Positions 45,644-57,422 of a stretch of DNA of 64,000 bases are shown piece after piece; position 1 is the first letter of the stretch, and each line of letters begins with the position of its first letter. The notes beneath the pieces were generated by a model. That model had not been told where the DNA came from. It was given only the letters and a program-made list of their open reading frames with translations, and made no database searches. The DNA lies in the NCBI RefSeq assembly GCF_018687495.1, contig NZ_CP061293.1:930001-994000 (forward strand), in the 5' to 3' direction. The position numbers and the translations under genes are program-made. Source of the stretch: Polynucleobacter sp. MWH-Svant-W18. GTDB taxonomy: Bacteria > Pseudomonadota > Gammaproteobacteria > Burkholderiales > Burkholderiaceae.

Positions 45644-47701
45644 CTAGCGAACAAAAGGCAGGTAAGCATACAAAACCCAAGCTAGCAATACTGCTAAGCC
45701 TGCAATCATTGCAAAGGCGTAGTGATAGAGATAACCGGATTGCAAATGGCGGATGACGCCGGCAAAACGCCCTACAGTGTGTGCGCTGCCATTAACAAAG
45801 AAACCATCAATCACCTTCTGGTCACCGCGGTGCCATAAGATGCCGCCTATCCAAATGAGGCCTTTCGCAAATACTGCTTGATTGAAATCATCAAGATAGT
45901 ATTTGTTATCAAATAGCTTCTTAATTGGTGCAAATGCTTCGGCTACCTTAGCGGGTAATTTAGGAGCCCATAGGTAACCGATGGCTGCAGTCAATACGCC
46001 AAGGACTACGAGGAGCAGAACTGGGGAAGTAAAGGCATGAATTGCCATAGCAATCGGACCATGGAACTCTTCTTCAAGCTCTTTCATGACTGGATGACGT
46101 GCAAGATCAATAAAGATTGAGTCACCAAAATACGTCCCAAATAACAACGGCGTAATCGTATAAAAACCAATAATGACGGATGGGATAGCTAAGAGGATTA
46201 ATGGCAAGGTCACTACCAAGGGAGACTCATGGGGTTTCTCGCCGGGTGCCAAACCATGATGTGCGTGATCATCACCCTGCTCTGCATGCTCATGATGGTC
46301 ATGTGCATGCGCATCAGCGTGACCCCAGCGCGCTTTACCGTGGAAGACCCAGAAGTACAAACGGAATGAATAGAGTGCCGTAACAAAGACGCTCGCCATT
46401 ACTGCGAAATAGGCAAAACCAGATCCTGGAATATGGCTAGCAGCAACTGCTTCAATGATGGAGTCTTTGGAATAGAAACCAGAGAAGAATGGTGTACCGA
46501 TCAAAGCGAGATTACCTAGCAGCATCATGAGACAGGTAATTGGCATGTACTTCCACAGGCCACCCATTTTGCGCATATCTTGCTCATGGTGCATCCCTAA
46601 AATCACGCTACCAGCAGCAAGGAATAACAACGCCTTGAAGAACGCATGGGTCATCAGGTGGAAAATAGCAACTGGATACGCTGACACACCTAGAGCGATC
46701 GTCATGTAACCCAACTGAGACAGGGTGGAATATGCAACAACGCGCTTGATGTCATTTTGGACAATGCCCAAGAAGCCCATGAAAAGCGCTGTAATCGAGC
46801 CAATCACCAAGATAAAGCTCAAGGCCACATCAGAGAGCTCAAATAATGGTGACATCCGTGACACCATGAAGATACCAGCAGTAACCATGGTGGCTGCGTG
46901 AATCAATGCGGAAATCGGGGTTGGACCTTCCATTGAGTCTGGCAACCAAACATGCAATGGAAACTGAGCTGATTTACCCATCGCGCCGATGAATAAGCAA
47001 ATACAAATTACAGTGATTAAATTCCAGCTAGTGCCTGGTAATGTTTGCGCTGCCAAAGCGGTATTTTGAGAAAAAATAACGTCGTATTGCATTGAGCCGG
47101 TGCTTGCTAGCAATAAGCCAATACCAAGAATGAAGCCAAAGTCACCAACGCGATTGACTAAGAATGCTTTCATATTGGCAAAGACAGCAGACTGGCGCTC
47201 AAAATAGAAACCAATCAAGAGATAGGACACAACGCCCACTGCTTCCCAACCAAAGAAGAGTTGGAGCAAGTTATTACTCATCACAAGCATTAACATCGCA
47301 AAGGTAAATAAAGAGATATAGGAGAAAAAGCGGTTATAGCCCTCTTCACCATGCATGTAGCCAATCGTATAAATGTGGACCATGAGCGACACAAAAGTCA
47401 CTACGCACATCATGGTGGCTGTTAATGGATCAATTAAGAAACCAATGTCTAAATTGAGCTCACCCAATTGCATCCAACGATAAACGGTGCCATTGAAGTA
47501 AAAACCATCCATTACCTGGGACAACACATTGCAGGACAGTGCAAATGCAATAGTCACACCTAAGATGGTGACAAATTGACAGGCGCCATGACCAATGCGG
47601 TTACCGCCTAACTTGGTACCAAAAAAACCAGCGATTATCGAGCCAATGAGTGGCGCCAGCGGAATTGCGCAAAGAACAGGAATATTTAAGGTCAATTGCA
47701 T
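45644..47701 (-). CDS. nuoL: NADH-quinone oxidoreductase subunit L
   Basis: Largest antiporter-like subunit of complex I, 685 aa, with the long lateral helix at the C-terminal end that spans the membrane arm. Conserved FGWEAVGVVSYLLIGFYF, FPLHVWLPDSMEGPTPISALIHAATMVTAG and QNDIKRVVAYSTLSQLG are present. A soluble loop near residues 460-495 (46225-46335) is strikingly histidine-rich (HADAHAHDHHEHAEQGDDHAHHG). Metal binding there is only a suggestion. Confidence 0.97.
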   Translation of the reverse strand: MQLTLNIPVLCAIPLAPLIGSIIAGFFGTKLGGNRIGHGACQFVTILGVTIAFALSCNVLSQVMDGFYFNGTVYRWMQLGELNLDIGFLIDPLTATMMCVVTFVSLMVHIYTIGYMHGEEGYNRFFSYISLFTFAMLMLVMSNNLLQLFFGWEAVGVVSYLLIGFYFERQSAVFANMKAFLVNRVGDFGFILGIGLLLASTGSMQYDVIFSQNTALAAQTLPGTSWNLITVICICLFIGAMGKSAQFPLHVWLPDSMEGPTPISALIHAATMVTAGIFMVSRMSPLFELSDVALSFILVIGSITALFMGFLGIVQNDIKRVVAYSTLSQLGYMTIALGVSAYPVAIFHLMTHAFFKALLFLAAGSVILGMHHEQDMRKMGGLWKYMPITCLMMLLGNLALIGTPFFSGFYSKDSIIEAVAASHIPGSGFAYFAVMASVFVTALYSFRLYFWVFHGKARWGHADAHAHDHHEHAEQGDDHAHHGLAPGEKPHESPLVVTLPLILLAIPSVIIGFYTITPLLFGTYFGDSIFIDLARHPVMKELEEEFHGPIAMAIHAFTSPVLLLVVLGVLTAAIGYLWAPKLPAKVAEAFAPIKKLFDNKYYLDDFNQAVFAKGLIWIGGILWHRGDQKVIDGFFVNGSAHTVGRFAGVIRHLQSGYLYHYAFAMIAGLAVLLAWVLYAYLPFVR

Positions 47702-47703
47702 GA

Positions 47704-48012
47704 CTAGCCTTTTAGGTGGTCAAGATTGTCAGCATCAATGGTGTCGAGCTTACGGAACAGCACAACCAAGATTGCCAAACCAATAGCTGCTTCAGCAGCT
47801 GCCACAGTCAGAATGAAAAATACGAATACTTGACCCGCCATATCTCCTAAGTAATGAGAGAAGGCAACAAAATTCATGTTTACAGCAAGGAGCATCAACT
47901 CAATTGCCATCAGCAAGACGATGACATTTTTACGGTTTAAGAAAATACCAACGACGCTGATAGCAAATAGGATTGCACCAAGCACCAAATAGTGAGCTAG
48001 AGTGATATTCAT
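47704..48012 (-). CDS. nuoK: NADH-quinone oxidoreductase subunit K
   Basis: Small 102-aa, three-helix membrane subunit of complex I. It carries conserved glutamates in the helices ([18 protein letters not shown] and [17 protein letters not shown]). Overlaps nuoJ by 4 bases and is 2 bases from nuoL. Confidence 0.97.
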   Translation of the reverse strand: MNITLAHYLVLGAILFAISVVGIFLNRKNVIVLLMAIELMLLAVNMNFVAFSHYLGDMAGQVFVFFILTVAAAEAAIGLAILVVLFRKLDTIDADNLDHLKG

Positions 48013-48662
48013 TTCTTTTCTCCTCTAGCATCTTGTTTCGCAGCCATATCTGAACCCATTTTGACAATGCGCATACGATCAGCAGCAACGACATTGACCT
48101 GCTCATGAATATTTTGCGTTTTAGAGTCTTTGCGATTGCGTAATGTTAGTGCTACTGCCGCAATAATGGCTACCAAGAGGATCACGCCAGCAACCTCAAA
48201 GGCATAAACATAATCCACAAAAATTAATCTACCCAAAGCGAGCGTATTGTTAGCAGCGATCTCTTCAGGCATCGCCTGAACCGGCACATTTGTACCGATG
48301 AAGCTGCGAATGATCACAATCGACAACTCCAGCACAATCACTGCGCCCATTAGGAAGGCAACTGGTAAAAACTTTTTGAAATCACGGCGTAAATGTTCGA
48401 TATCGAGATCTAACATCATCACCACAAACAAGAAGAGCACCATCACGGCACCAACATAAACCAGAATGAGGGCCAAACTCAAGAACTCGGCCTTGAGCAA
48501 CATCCACAAGCCAGAAGCGCAGAAGAATGACAGGACTAAGAACAAGGCTGCGTGCACTGGATTGCGAGCTGTGATCACACGAACTGCCGAAATGACGAGC
48601 AAACCCGCAAATCCGTAGAAGAAAACAGAAAATAATAAGGATGGATCGAATGTCATAGTCAT
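48009..48662 (-). CDS. nuoJ: NADH-quinone oxidoreductase subunit J
   Basis: Membrane subunit of complex I, 217 aa, five helices. The conserved [18 protein letters not shown] and [20 protein letters not shown], with the pi-bulge region, are visible. The hydrophilic C-terminus (about 175-217) is longer than in some species. Confidence 0.96.
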   Translation of the reverse strand: MTMTFDPSLLFSVFFYGFAGLLVISAVRVITARNPVHAALFLVLSFFCASGLWMLLKAEFLSLALILVYVGAVMVLFLFVVMMLDLDIEHLRRDFKKFLPVAFLMGAVIVLELSIVIIRSFIGTNVPVQAMPEEIAANNTLALGRLIFVDYVYAFEVAGVILLVAIIAAVALTLRNRKDSKTQNIHEQVNVVAADRMRIVKMGSDMAAKQDARGEKK

Positions 48663-48677
48663 CTTTGCTCTATCCGC

Positions 48678-49169
48678 TTAGCGATAAGGTGCATCTGCTG
48701 CACGGTTAGCGGCAATATCTTTTTCGTACTTGTCGCCAACAGCTAAAAGCATGTCTTTGGTGAAATACAAGTCACCACGTTTGTCGCCAAAGTATTCAAA
48801 AATATTGGTTTCGACAATAGCGTCAACTGGGCATGCCTCTTCACAGAACCCGCAGAAAATACATTTGGTTAGGTCGATGTCATAACGGGTGGTACGACGA
48901 GTACCATCATCACGCTCTGCCGTTTCAATGGTGATGGCATAAGCAGGACATACTGCTTCACAGAGTTTGCAGCCAATGCAACGCTCTTCACCATTTTCAT
49001 AGCGGCGTAATGCATGCAGACCGCGAAAGCGACTGGATAAAGGTGTCTTCTCTTCTGGATATTGAATCGTAATTTTTGGCTTAAAGAGATAACGACCAGT
49101 AATGGACATACCAGTCAAGATGTCTTTGAGCATCAAACTATCGAGGAATTGGGAAATTTTCTTAAACAT
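48678..49169 (-). CDS. nuoI: NADH-quinone oxidoreductase subunit I (two 4Fe-4S clusters)
   Basis: Peripheral ferredoxin-like subunit, 163 aa. It has two CxxCxxCxxxCP motifs, [12 protein letters not shown] (about 64-75) and [12 protein letters not shown] (about 103-114), which hold clusters N6a and N6b and pass electrons to NuoB. The [16 protein letters not shown] lead-in is typical of NuoI. Confidence 0.97.
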   Translation of the reverse strand: MFKKISQFLDSLMLKDILTGMSITGRYLFKPKITIQYPEEKTPLSSRFRGLHALRRYENGEERCIGCKLCEAVCPAYAITIETAERDDGTRRTTRYDIDLTKCIFCGFCEEACPVDAIVETNIFEYFGDKRGDLYFTKDMLLAVGDKYEKDIAANRAADAPYR

Positions 49170-49180
49170 GATTGATCACC

Positions 49181-50254
49181 TTATTTCCAGATATTCCATG
49201 GCGATACAACCCATGCACCGACAACCACCACCCAAAATACTGAAATGGGGATAAAAATCTTCCAGCCCAAACGCATAATTTGGTCATAGCGATAACGTGG
49301 CAATGTCGCCCGCAACCAAATAACGCAAGATAGGAGGAAAAAGGTTTTGCCAAATAACCAGAAGAATCCAGGAATATCGCGCAAAATCGGTAAATCAACA
49401 ATTGGTAACCAACCACCTAAGAACATGATCGAAGCAACTGCCGCAATCAGAATCATGTTGGCGTATTCAGCTAAGAAGAACATCGCAAAAGACATGCCTG
49501 AATACTCAACCATGTGTCCAGCAACAATCTCAGATTCACCCTCTACTACGTCAAATGGATGACGGTTGGTTTCAGCTACGCCAGAGATAAAGTAAATCAG
49601 GAACATTGGCAATAATGGCAGCCAGTTCCATGAGAGGAAGTTCAGTCCAATGCTAGCAAAGTATCCCTGCTCTTGAGAGCCAACAATGCTACTTAAATTC
49701 AGAGAGCCGGATGTCAGCAATACACATACCAAAGCAAAGCCCATCGCGATTTCATAAGAGATCATTTGAGCAGATGCGCGCATTGCACCCAGAAATGGAT
49801 ATTTTGAGTTGGAGGACCAGCCCGCTAATATGACACCGTAGACACCAATCGACGAGATTGCCATGATGTATAGAAGACCCGCATTGACATCAGCAAGGAC
49901 CATCTTGGCTTGGAAAGGAATCACAGCCCAAGCAGCAAATGCCGGCATGATCACCATAATCGGCGCAATGAAATAGAGAACCTTGCTAGCCTGAGTTGGC
50001 GCAATAATTTCTTTCATCAAGAGTTTTAAGGCATCCGCAATTGGCTGCAATAGGCCCAAAGGACCTACCCGGTTTGGTCCCAGACGGATATGCATCCAGC
50101 CGATCAGCTTTCTTTCCCAAAGGGTTAAGTAAGCAACACAGCCAAACATTGGCAAGACAATAATCACGATTCTCACTAGTGCCCAAACTAATGGCCAGAA
50201 CGGCCCAAAAATCGCCGCGCCTTGAGTGGTGATGAGGTTCAAGAAATTATCCAT
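49181..50254 (-). CDS. nuoH: NADH-quinone oxidoreductase subunit H
   Basis: Membrane subunit that forms the quinone chamber with NuoB and NuoD, 357 aa, eight helices. Characteristic runs are [38 protein letters not shown] and the acidic loop [26 protein letters not shown]. Lies 9 bases after nuoG and 11 before nuoI. Confidence 0.97.
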   Translation of the reverse strand: MDNFLNLITTQGAAIFGPFWPLVWALVRIVIIVLPMFGCVAYLTLWERKLIGWMHIRLGPNRVGPLGLLQPIADALKLLMKEIIAPTQASKVLYFIAPIMVIMPAFAAWAVIPFQAKMVLADVNAGLLYIMAISSIGVYGVILAGWSSNSKYPFLGAMRASAQMISYEIAMGFALVCVLLTSGSLNLSSIVGSQEQGYFASIGLNFLSWNWLPLLPMFLIYFISGVAETNRHPFDVVEGESEIVAGHMVEYSGMSFAMFFLAEYANMILIAAVASIMFLGGWLPIVDLPILRDIPGFFWLFGKTFFLLSCVIWLRATLPRYRYDQIMRLGWKIFIPISVFWVVVVGAWVVSPWNIWK

Positions 50255-50262
50255 CTCGCCCC

Positions 50263-52578
50263 TTACGCCTTGCTCACAGTTACTGGACCAAACATCGATC
50301 CCAATTTCGCACTCGCTATAGTGCCGGCAGAAATTCTGACGGCGCCTGAAGCAAGATTAACTTCTAATATCGCTGGCAGATCAACAGACTGACCTTCTTG
50401 AGTCACACGAACCGCGTCACCTTCTTTTAAGCCAAGCTCTGCAAATAATCCTGGATTCAAACCGACTTGGTTGCCACGCTTTGCATCACGAGTCAGCTGT
50501 AATGCTGGCGAGCGACGCACAATTTGATCGCCAGCATAAATATTCACATCAGCTAAGCGCTCCAGACCATTCAAAGCCAATGCATTGCTATTGGTAACGG
50601 AAGGATTTATCGCTTGATTACTTAAGCGAGTGCAATAATTTTCAGGAAGCGCTTCACCTAAAACTTCTTCGGGCAAGTTAAACAAGAAGCTATCTAGATT
50701 TAATAAACCACCAAGAACACGTAAAACTTTCCATGCTGGACGAGAGTCACCCAAAGGCTTGACTGAAGGCTGAACAGTCTGAGCTCTGCCCTCTGCGTTA
50801 ACGAAAGTAGAAACAGTTTCTGTAAACGGTGTAATTGGCAGAATAACGTCAGCTACCTCAAGCAGATCGGCACTCTGATAAGCGCTCAATGCGATCACCG
50901 TATTGGCTTTTGCTAGGGCTGAACGTGCTTGCGTAGGGTTAGGCAAATCCGTATCAGGCTCAATATTCATGAGTAATACCGCCTTGCGATCACCAGAGAG
51001 AACGGATTGGACACCAGCACCATTTGCATTGACCAGTGAGGCGCCAACTGCATTTCCACCAACAGGCAAGAATCCTAAAGTAGCACCAGTCTGCTCTGCA
51101 ATATATTGAGCCAAGACATGCAAGTCTGATGCCTGTGGATGGGCAATTGCAGCTGATCCAATGAATACAGCCTTGCTTGAGCCCGCAAGCAAACTATCTG
51201 CAATCTTTTGCGCTTGAGCTGAGACCGGGATATTCGGAGTGCCTGCTGGAGCGGAAACAGACTTCGCTTTCGCTACCGCTAAGGCTACTTCACTTAATGT
51301 ATTGAGCCATGCGCTTGGTGCAGTAGCAATACTATTTGCTGGAATGAGCCAATCATCACCACCCGCATCAATACGCATGAGCTGTAAACCACGTTTCGCT
51401 GCGCTACGAATTCTTGCAGCCAGAACGGGTTGATCTTTACGTAAAAAGCTGCCAATGATCAAAGCACGATCAAGTTCACTGACTTTAGCAATTGGCATAC
51501 CTAGCCACGGAGCGCTTGATGCCGACTGAATATCAGTTTGACGTAAACGGGTTTCAATTTGCTTGGAACCTAAGCCACGTATCATTTTTTGCAAAAGGTG
51601 CAATTCTTCAGTGCTAGAAATTGGATGGGCTAAAGCACCAATAGACTCCGGCCCACTTTCTGCAGCGATTGTCTTTAGTGAATGTGCAACATAATCAAGG
51701 GCTGACTGCCAGTCAGTCTCTAACCACTTGCCACCCTGCTTCACCATTGGCGTTGTTACACGATCAGCGCTATTTAAACCTTCATAAGAGAAGCGATCAC
51801 GATCGCTAATCCAGCATTCATTAACGGCTTCATTTTCCAAGGCAACCACACGCATCACTTTGTTGGCCTTCGTTTGAACAGTTATGTTTGCACCCAAACT
51901 ATCGTGTGGGCTAACTGAACGTTTGCGTGCCAACTCCCAAGTACGAGCACCATAGCGGAATGGTTTGCTGGTCAATGCACCAACAGGACAGATATCAATC
52001 ATGTTTCCAGAAAGCTCGGAATCTACCGTTTGCCCAACAAAGGTTGTGATTTCTGAATGCTCACCACGATTGATCATACCCAGCTCCATCACACCAGCTA
52101 CTTCTTGGCCGAATCGAACACAACGGGTGCAATGAATACAGCGGGTCATCTCCTGCATGGAGATCAATGGACCCACATTCTTATGAAACACCACACGCTT
52201 CTCTTCGTCATAGCGTGAGTTTGATTTTCCGTAACCCACTGCTAAGTCTTGTAACTGGCACTCTCCACCTTGATCGCAAATTGGGCAATCCAATGGATGG
52301 TTAATCAGCAAAAACTCCATTACGGAGCGCTGTGCTTCTACCGCTTTAGCTGAATGGGTGAACACCTTCATGCCTTGTGTCACAGGTGTTGCACAAGCCG
52401 GCAATGGTTTTGGTGCTTTTTCAACCTCGACCAGACACATACGGCAATTAGCAGCAATCGATAATTTCTTGTGGTAGCAGAAATGGGGGACGTAAGTACC
52501 GAGTTTGTTCGCGGCGTGCATCACCATCGAACCTTGCGGAACTTCTACCGTCTTACCATCTAATTCGATTTCTACCAT
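50263..52578 (-). CDS. nuoG: NADH-quinone oxidoreductase subunit G
   Basis: Large iron-sulfur subunit of the NADH dehydrogenase arm, 771 aa from ATG 52578. The N-terminus holds a 2Fe-2S ferredoxin domain ([24 protein letters not shown]), a HxxxCxxC site ([18 protein letters not shown]) and the 4Fe-4S motif [11 protein letters not shown]...CPVGAL. The remainder is a molybdopterin-oxidoreductase-like domain without an active site. In-frame TTG 52605 and GTG 52584 are alternative starts; none has a strong ribosome site. Confidence 0.95.
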   Translation of the reverse strand: MVEIELDGKTVEVPQGSMVMHAANKLGTYVPHFCYHKKLSIAANCRMCLVEVEKAPKPLPACATPVTQGMKVFTHSAKAVEAQRSVMEFLLINHPLDCPICDQGGECQLQDLAVGYGKSNSRYDEEKRVVFHKNVGPLISMQEMTRCIHCTRCVRFGQEVAGVMELGMINRGEHSEITTFVGQTVDSELSGNMIDICPVGALTSKPFRYGARTWELARKRSVSPHDSLGANITVQTKANKVMRVVALENEAVNECWISDRDRFSYEGLNSADRVTTPMVKQGGKWLETDWQSALDYVAHSLKTIAAESGPESIGALAHPISSTEELHLLQKMIRGLGSKQIETRLRQTDIQSASSAPWLGMPIAKVSELDRALIIGSFLRKDQPVLAARIRSAAKRGLQLMRIDAGGDDWLIPANSIATAPSAWLNTLSEVALAVAKAKSVSAPAGTPNIPVSAQAQKIADSLLAGSSKAVFIGSAAIAHPQASDLHVLAQYIAEQTGATLGFLPVGGNAVGASLVNANGAGVQSVLSGDRKAVLLMNIEPDTDLPNPTQARSALAKANTVIALSAYQSADLLEVADVILPITPFTETVSTFVNAEGRAQTVQPSVKPLGDSRPAWKVLRVLGGLLNLDSFLFNLPEEVLGEALPENYCTRLSNQAINPSVTNSNALALNGLERLADVNIYAGDQIVRRSPALQLTRDAKRGNQVGLNPGLFAELGLKEGDAVRVTQEGQSVDLPAILEVNLASGAVRISAGTIASAKLGSMFGPVTVSKA

Positions 52579-52609
52579 GCTCACTTTAAGATGTCCCGTG
52601 CTCAATAAC

Positions 52610-53908
52610 TTATAAAGGTTGTGCAGAATCTAAGCAGCGCTTATGTTCTACGTGATACGCAAATTCATCCATGTAATGCTTCAACATGCCACGTACTGGC
52701 ATTGCAGCTGCATCACCTAAAGCACAAATCGTGCGACCTTGAATGTTTGCAGCGACGTCGTTGAGCAGATCCAAATCCTCAGGACGTCCTTGACCATGTT
52801 CAATACGGTGAACAATGCGCCATAACCAGCCGGTACCTTCTCGGCATGGGGTGCACTGGCCACAAGATTCTTCGTGATAGAAATACGATAGGCGCTCTAA
52901 GGCACGAACCATACAACGAGTGTCATTCATCACAATCACTGCGCCCGATCCCAACATGGATCCTGCTTTAGCAATGCTGTCGTAATCCATCGTCAGGTCC
53001 ATCATCTGCGCAGCAGGAACTACTGGGGCTGACGATCCACCAGGTATAACCGCTTTCAATGCTTTGCCATCACGCATACCCCCTGCGAGCTTCAAGAGCT
53101 CAGCAAATGGCGTACCTAATGGAATCTCATAATTACCAGGATGAACAACATCACCTGATACAGAGAAAATCTTCGTACCACCATTATTAGGCTTACCAAG
53201 ATCTAAGTAGGCCTGACCACCAATGGCCAAAATGAATGGCACAGCCGCAAATGTTTCGGTGTTATTGATTGTGGTTGGTTTGCCATACAAACCGAAGCTT
53301 GCTGGGAATGGTGGCTTGAAGCGTGGTTGGCCTTTTTTACCTTCTAAAGATTCCAGCAAGGCAGTTTCTTCACCACAAATATAAGCACCCCATCCTGGAG
53401 AGGCATGCAATTGGAAGGAGAAATCACTACTTAAAATTTTGTCGCCCAAGTAACCAGCAGCGCGCGCTTCTTCCAGGGCTTCTTCAAAGCGTGAATACAC
53501 TTCCCAGATTTCGCCATGGATGTAGTTATAGCCAACAGTAATTCCCATGGTGTACGCACCAATGATCATGCCTTCAATCAAAGCATGCGGGTTGTAACGC
53601 ATGATGTCGCGGTCTTTAAAAGTGCCTGGCTCACCTTCATCGCTATTACACACGAGATACTTTTGACCTGGAAATTGGCGTGGCATAAAGCTCCACTTCA
53701 ACCCTGTTGGGAAGCCTGCACCCCCACGACCACGCAGTGATGAAGCTTTTAATTCCGCGATGATGGCATCAGGGGCTACCTTGTCATTGATGAGTCGACG
53801 AAGCTGTTGATAGCCGCCGCGACTTTCGTAATCTTTTAAACGCCAGTTGTTGCCATTCAATCCAGCCAGGATCAGTGGTTTAATGTGACGGTCGTGCAAG
53901 CTGGTCAT
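52610..53908 (-). CDS. nuoF: NADH-quinone oxidoreductase subunit F (FMN and NADH binding)
   Basis: Flavoprotein subunit that accepts electrons from NADH, 432 aa. It shows the NADH/FMN site [45 protein letters not shown] and the N3 cluster motif [14 protein letters not shown]...C. It overlaps nuoE by 4 bases. Confidence 0.98.
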   Translation of the reverse strand: MTSLHDRHIKPLILAGLNGNNWRLKDYESRGGYQQLRRLINDKVAPDAIIAELKASSLRGRGGAGFPTGLKWSFMPRQFPGQKYLVCNSDEGEPGTFKDRDIMRYNPHALIEGMIIGAYTMGITVGYNYIHGEIWEVYSRFEEALEEARAAGYLGDKILSSDFSFQLHASPGWGAYICGEETALLESLEGKKGQPRFKPPFPASFGLYGKPTTINNTETFAAVPFILAIGGQAYLDLGKPNNGGTKIFSVSGDVVHPGNYEIPLGTPFAELLKLAGGMRDGKALKAVIPGGSSAPVVPAAQMMDLTMDYDSIAKAGSMLGSGAVIVMNDTRCMVRALERLSYFYHEESCGQCTPCREGTGWLWRIVHRIEHGQGRPEDLDLLNDVAANIQGRTICALGDAAAMPVRGMLKHYMDEFAYHVEHKRCLDSAQPL

Positions 53909-54411
53909 GCTGCTTTCCCTTCTGCACGGAGCTCATTTAATAGAGCATCAATCTTTTCTTTGCTCATGAAGCTACACATCCGCTTGTCATTGACGAGCAT
54001 TACTGGTGAATCGCCACAGGCGCCCATGCACTCACCCTCTTTTAAGGTAAATGTGCCACAAGGTGTGGTTTCATTAAAGCCAATACCTAAAGTATCTTTT
54101 AGATAGCTAGCCGCAGTTTCACCATGAGTTAACTGGCAAGGCAAGTTTGTACAAATCACCAGCTTGTACTTACCAATCGGCTTGGTGTTGTACATATTGT
54201 AGAAAGTAGCAACCTCTTCTACTGCAATTGTTGGCATATCTAAGATTTGAGCAACAGTCTCAATCACTTCAGGCGAGACCCAACCTAGTTCGGTTTGAGC
54301 AGCGATCAAGGAAGCCATCACAGCAGATTGCTTTTGCTTTGGGGGATATTTCGCGACGTTACGAGCAATATCTGCCAGCGTTTTATCGGATAGTTGAAGA
54401 GTACTTGTCAT
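53905..54411 (-). CDS. nuoE: NADH-quinone oxidoreductase subunit E (2Fe-2S)
   Basis: Thioredoxin-fold 2Fe-2S subunit, 168 aa. The four cluster cysteines are in [11 protein letters not shown] and [17 protein letters not shown]. The helical N-terminus ([36 protein letters not shown]) is typical. Coupled to nuoF by the ATGA overlap. Confidence 0.97.
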   Translation of the reverse strand: MTSTLQLSDKTLADIARNVAKYPPKQKQSAVMASLIAAQTELGWVSPEVIETVAQILDMPTIAVEEVATFYNMYNTKPIGKYKLVICTNLPCQLTHGETAASYLKDTLGIGFNETTPCGTFTLKEGECMGACGDSPVMLVNDKRMCSFMSKEKIDALLNELRAEGKAA

Positions 54412-54434
54412 TAAATAATCCTTGGCACGCTGAA

Positions 54435-55688
54435 TTAGCGGTCAATCTCCCCGAACACAATATCTTGGGTGCCAATAATGGTGACGGCATCAGCCAACAT
54501 GTGGCCACGTGACATTTCATCCATGGCAGAAAGATGAACAAATCCTGGCGCACGAATCTTCATACGGTATGGCTTGTTTGCGCCATCAGAAATCAAATAG
54601 ATACCAAACTCACCTTTTGGATGCTCAACTGCGGAGTAAGCCTCGCCATCTGGAACGTGAATACCTTCTGTAAACAATTTGAAGTGGTGAATCAATTCTT
54701 CCATATTGGTTTTCATATCCACACGCTTCGGTGGTGAAACCTTGTGGTTATCGCTCATCACTGGACCTGGGTTTGCTTTTAACCAAGCAATACATTGCTT
54801 GATGATGCGATTAGACTGGCGCATCTCTTCCATGCGAACCAAATAACGATCATAGGAATCACCGTTAACACCTACTGGAATATCAAAATCAAGACGGTCA
54901 TAAACTTCGTATGGCTGCTTCTTACGCAAATCCCACTCGATACCAGAACCACGCAACATCGGACCAGTAAAGCCAAGTTGTAGTGCGCGCTCTGGAGTCA
55001 CGATGCCGATGTTCACCAAGCGTTGCTTCCAAATTCGGTTGTCAGTCAGCAAATTGCAGTATTCATCAACATTCGCGTCAAAGCCATTAGCAAACTGCTC
55101 AATGAAGTCGAGCAAGGAACCGCTGCGGTTTTCATTGAGACGCTTTACAGCGGAAGCGCTACGAACTTTAGACTTACCAAACTGCGCCATTTGATCAGGC
55201 AAATCACGATAGACGCCGCCTGGACGGTAGTAAGCAGCATGCATACGTGCACCAGATACGGCCTCGTACATATCAAAAATATCTTCACGATCACGGAAGG
55301 CATACAAGAAAACCGCCATTGCACCAACGTCAAGACCGTGACAGCCAATCCATAACAAGTGATTCAATAAGCGCGTGAGCTCGTCATACATCACACGAAT
55401 ATATTGAGCACGCAATGGCACATCGACTTGCAATAATTTTTCGATTGCCAAAACATAAGCGTGCTCATTGGACATCATCGAGACGTAATCAAGACGATCC
55501 ATATAAGGCACGTTCTGAATCCAGGTACGGGTTTCAGCCAATTTCTCTGTTGCACGGTGCAATAAGCCAATGTGCGGATCAGCACGCTGAATAACCTCAC
55601 CATCAAGCTCGAGCACTAAACGCAATACTCCATGAGCCGCAGGATGTTGAGGACCGAAATTGAGGGTGTAGTTCTTAATTTGTGCCAT
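54435..55688 (-). CDS. nuoD: NADH-quinone oxidoreductase subunit D
   Basis: 49-kDa-type subunit of the quinone site, 417 aa. [21 protein letters not shown] carries the quinone-facing His, and the C-terminus ends in the conserved [14 protein letters not shown]. It is not fused to NuoC, unlike in E. coli. Follows nuoC by 3 bases. Confidence 0.98.
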   Translation of the reverse strand: MAQIKNYTLNFGPQHPAAHGVLRLVLELDGEVIQRADPHIGLLHRATEKLAETRTWIQNVPYMDRLDYVSMMSNEHAYVLAIEKLLQVDVPLRAQYIRVMYDELTRLLNHLLWIGCHGLDVGAMAVFLYAFRDREDIFDMYEAVSGARMHAAYYRPGGVYRDLPDQMAQFGKSKVRSASAVKRLNENRSGSLLDFIEQFANGFDANVDEYCNLLTDNRIWKQRLVNIGIVTPERALQLGFTGPMLRGSGIEWDLRKKQPYEVYDRLDFDIPVGVNGDSYDRYLVRMEEMRQSNRIIKQCIAWLKANPGPVMSDNHKVSPPKRVDMKTNMEELIHHFKLFTEGIHVPDGEAYSAVEHPKGEFGIYLISDGANKPYRMKIRAPGFVHLSAMDEMSRGHMLADAVTIIGTQDIVFGEIDR

Positions 55689-55691
55689 GAC

Positions 55692-56291
55692 TTAAACCGG
55701 ACCTCCGTACTGCTCTTCGCGCACGATACGAGGGGTAATCTCGCGGGCTTCAATCGTGACCGGCTGATAGACAACGCGTTTAAGCTCTGGGTCATAACGC
55801 ATTTCTACATTACCACTGATAGGGAAATCTTTTCGGAATGGATGACCAATAAAGCCATAGTCAGTCAAGATACGACGCAAATCATCATGACCCTCAAACA
55901 AGATGCCATACAGATCAAATGCTTCACGTTCAAACCAGTTTGCCGAACTCCAAACTGGAGTAATAGATGCAACTAATGGATAGCTATCGTCTGGCGCAAA
56001 TACTCTAACGCGCAAACGCCAGTTGTGCTGCAAGGACAGCAAATGGCTCACAACACCAAAGCGCTGGCCACTCCAAGCACCATCACGGAAGTCTTGGTAA
56101 TCCACGCCACACAAATCAATTAATTGTTCGAACGCAAGAGCAGGATCATCACGCAGCAACATGGCAGATTCAAAATAGGTATCTGCCTTCACAACTACAG
56201 TGACTTCACCCAAAGCAATCTCAATCGAAATGGCGCGCTGACCGAGAACCTTTTCAAGGTTGGCAGCCAATTGATTTAAACGTTCAGACAT
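55692..56291 (-). CDS. nuoC: NADH-quinone oxidoreductase subunit C
   Basis: 30-kDa-type peripheral subunit, 199 aa, separate from NuoD. Conserved core is [47 protein letters not shown] in shortened form; it supports the quinone module and carries no cofactor. Follows nuoB by 3 bases. Confidence 0.96.
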   Translation of the reverse strand: MSERLNQLAANLEKVLGQRAISIEIALGEVTVVVKADTYFESAMLLRDDPALAFEQLIDLCGVDYQDFRDGAWSGQRFGVVSHLLSLQHNWRLRVRVFAPDDSYPLVASITPVWSSANWFEREAFDLYGILFEGHDDLRRILTDYGFIGHPFRKDFPISGNVEMRYDPELKRVVYQPVTIEAREITPRIVREEQYGGPV

Positions 56292-56294
56292 GTT

Positions 56295-56777
56295 TTAGGC
56301 CTTCCTTGCAATCGTGCTGGTGCGTGCGATCTTAGATTGCAACTGAATAATTCCATAGATCAAGGCCTCAGCAGTTGGAGGGCAACCAGGAACATAAATA
56401 TCGACTGGCACGATGCGATCGCAACCGCGCACAACTGAATAAGAGTTATGGTAATAACCACCGCCATTGGCACAGGAGCCCATAGAGATTACCCAGCGTG
56501 GCTCAGGCATCTGGTCATAAACCTTACGGAGCGCTGGAGCCATCTTGTTACATAAAGTGCCGGCCACAATCATTAAGTCGGATTGACGTGGGGATGGACG
56601 GAAAACGACGCCAAAGCGGTCTAAGTCATAACGGGAGGCGCCCGCATGCATCATCTCCACCGCACAGCAAGCCAGACCAAAAGTCATTGGCCATAAAGAA
56701 CCATTGCGAGTCCAGTTGATTAACTGGTCTGCAGTAGTAGTAACAAATCCTTCTTTGAGAACACCTTCTAATGCCAT
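56295..56777 (-). CDS. nuoB: NADH-quinone oxidoreductase subunit B (cluster N2)
   Basis: Holds the terminal 4Fe-4S cluster N2 next to the quinone. The 160-aa protein has the tandem cysteines in [11 protein letters not shown] and further ligands in [12 protein letters not shown] and [12 protein letters not shown] chose ATG 56777, with GGGAG 8 bases upstream and the family start [12 protein letters not shown] longer frame to 56876 would overlap nuoA by 94 bases and is not used. Confidence 0.97.
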
Positions 56778-56782
56778 ATCTA

Positions 56783-57142
56783 TCACTCCCAGTCGAGAGC
56801 GCCCTTTTTCCAGATATACACAAATCCCACAATGAATTCCAAGAGGAAGATCACCATGGAGGCGTAGCCAAACCAACCAATATCACGCAGAGCCACACCC
56901 CAGGGAAATAGGAATGCGGTTTCTAGGTCAAACAGAATGAACAAAATGGCAATTAAGTAGTAGCGCACATCGAACTTCATACGCGCATCTTCGAACGCTT
57001 CAAAACCGCACTCATAGGGAGATAGTTTTTCAGCATCAGGCTTCGAAGGAGCTAGAATTTTTCCGAGGAACATGGGGACTAATCCCACCCCAATACCTAC
57101 GAGGATAAACAGCAGAACAGGAAAGTAATTAGCGAGATTCAA
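56783..57142 (-). CDS. nuoA: NADH-quinone oxidoreductase subunit A
   Basis: Small 119-aa, three-helix membrane subunit and first gene of the nuo operon. Conserved [43 protein letters not shown] is present in part as PYECGFEAF and [11 protein letters not shown]. The start that gives the family N-terminus MNL is TTG 57142, with AGGA 5 bases before it. The operon promoter should lie in the 109 bases before it or upstream of the tRNA. Confidence 0.96.
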
Positions 57143-57251
57143 AATGGTCCTGAGTTGTTTTTCTGGTAAATCGTCAAAACAGCAAATTATTAATTATTCC
57201 ACTACCTACAACATTGATTTATAGCAAAAACTCCCTACAAATTCGTATTTT

Positions 57252-57336
57252 TGGTGCCGACGGCGAGACTCGAACTCGCACAGCCTAAGCCACTACCCCC
57301 TCAAGATAGCGTGTCTACCAATTTCACCACGTCGGC
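57252..57336 (-). tRNA. tRNA-Leu (anticodon GAG)
   Basis: The minus strand folds as a class II tRNA: acceptor GCCGACG/CGTCGGC with discriminator A and encoded CCA, D arm with GGTAGAC, anticodon stem CTATC/GGTAG with loop TTGAGGG (anticodon GAG, reading CUC/CUU), long variable arm TGGCTTAGGCTGT region, and T arm GCGAG-TTCGAGT-CTCGC. It sits between secG and nuoA. Confidence 0.97.
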
Positions 57337-57422
57337 ATCTTGCAAAACCTGTCAATTCTACTGCATTGCACCACTAAACTACGCCGTTTTTTGGACATCA
57401 AAATCCGTAAAAACCGACTTTT

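Noticed and set aside
56778..56876. Longer nuoB start
   Set aside because: Would overlap nuoA by 94 bases and add a non-conserved leader; ATG 56777 has a ribosome site and the family N-terminus.
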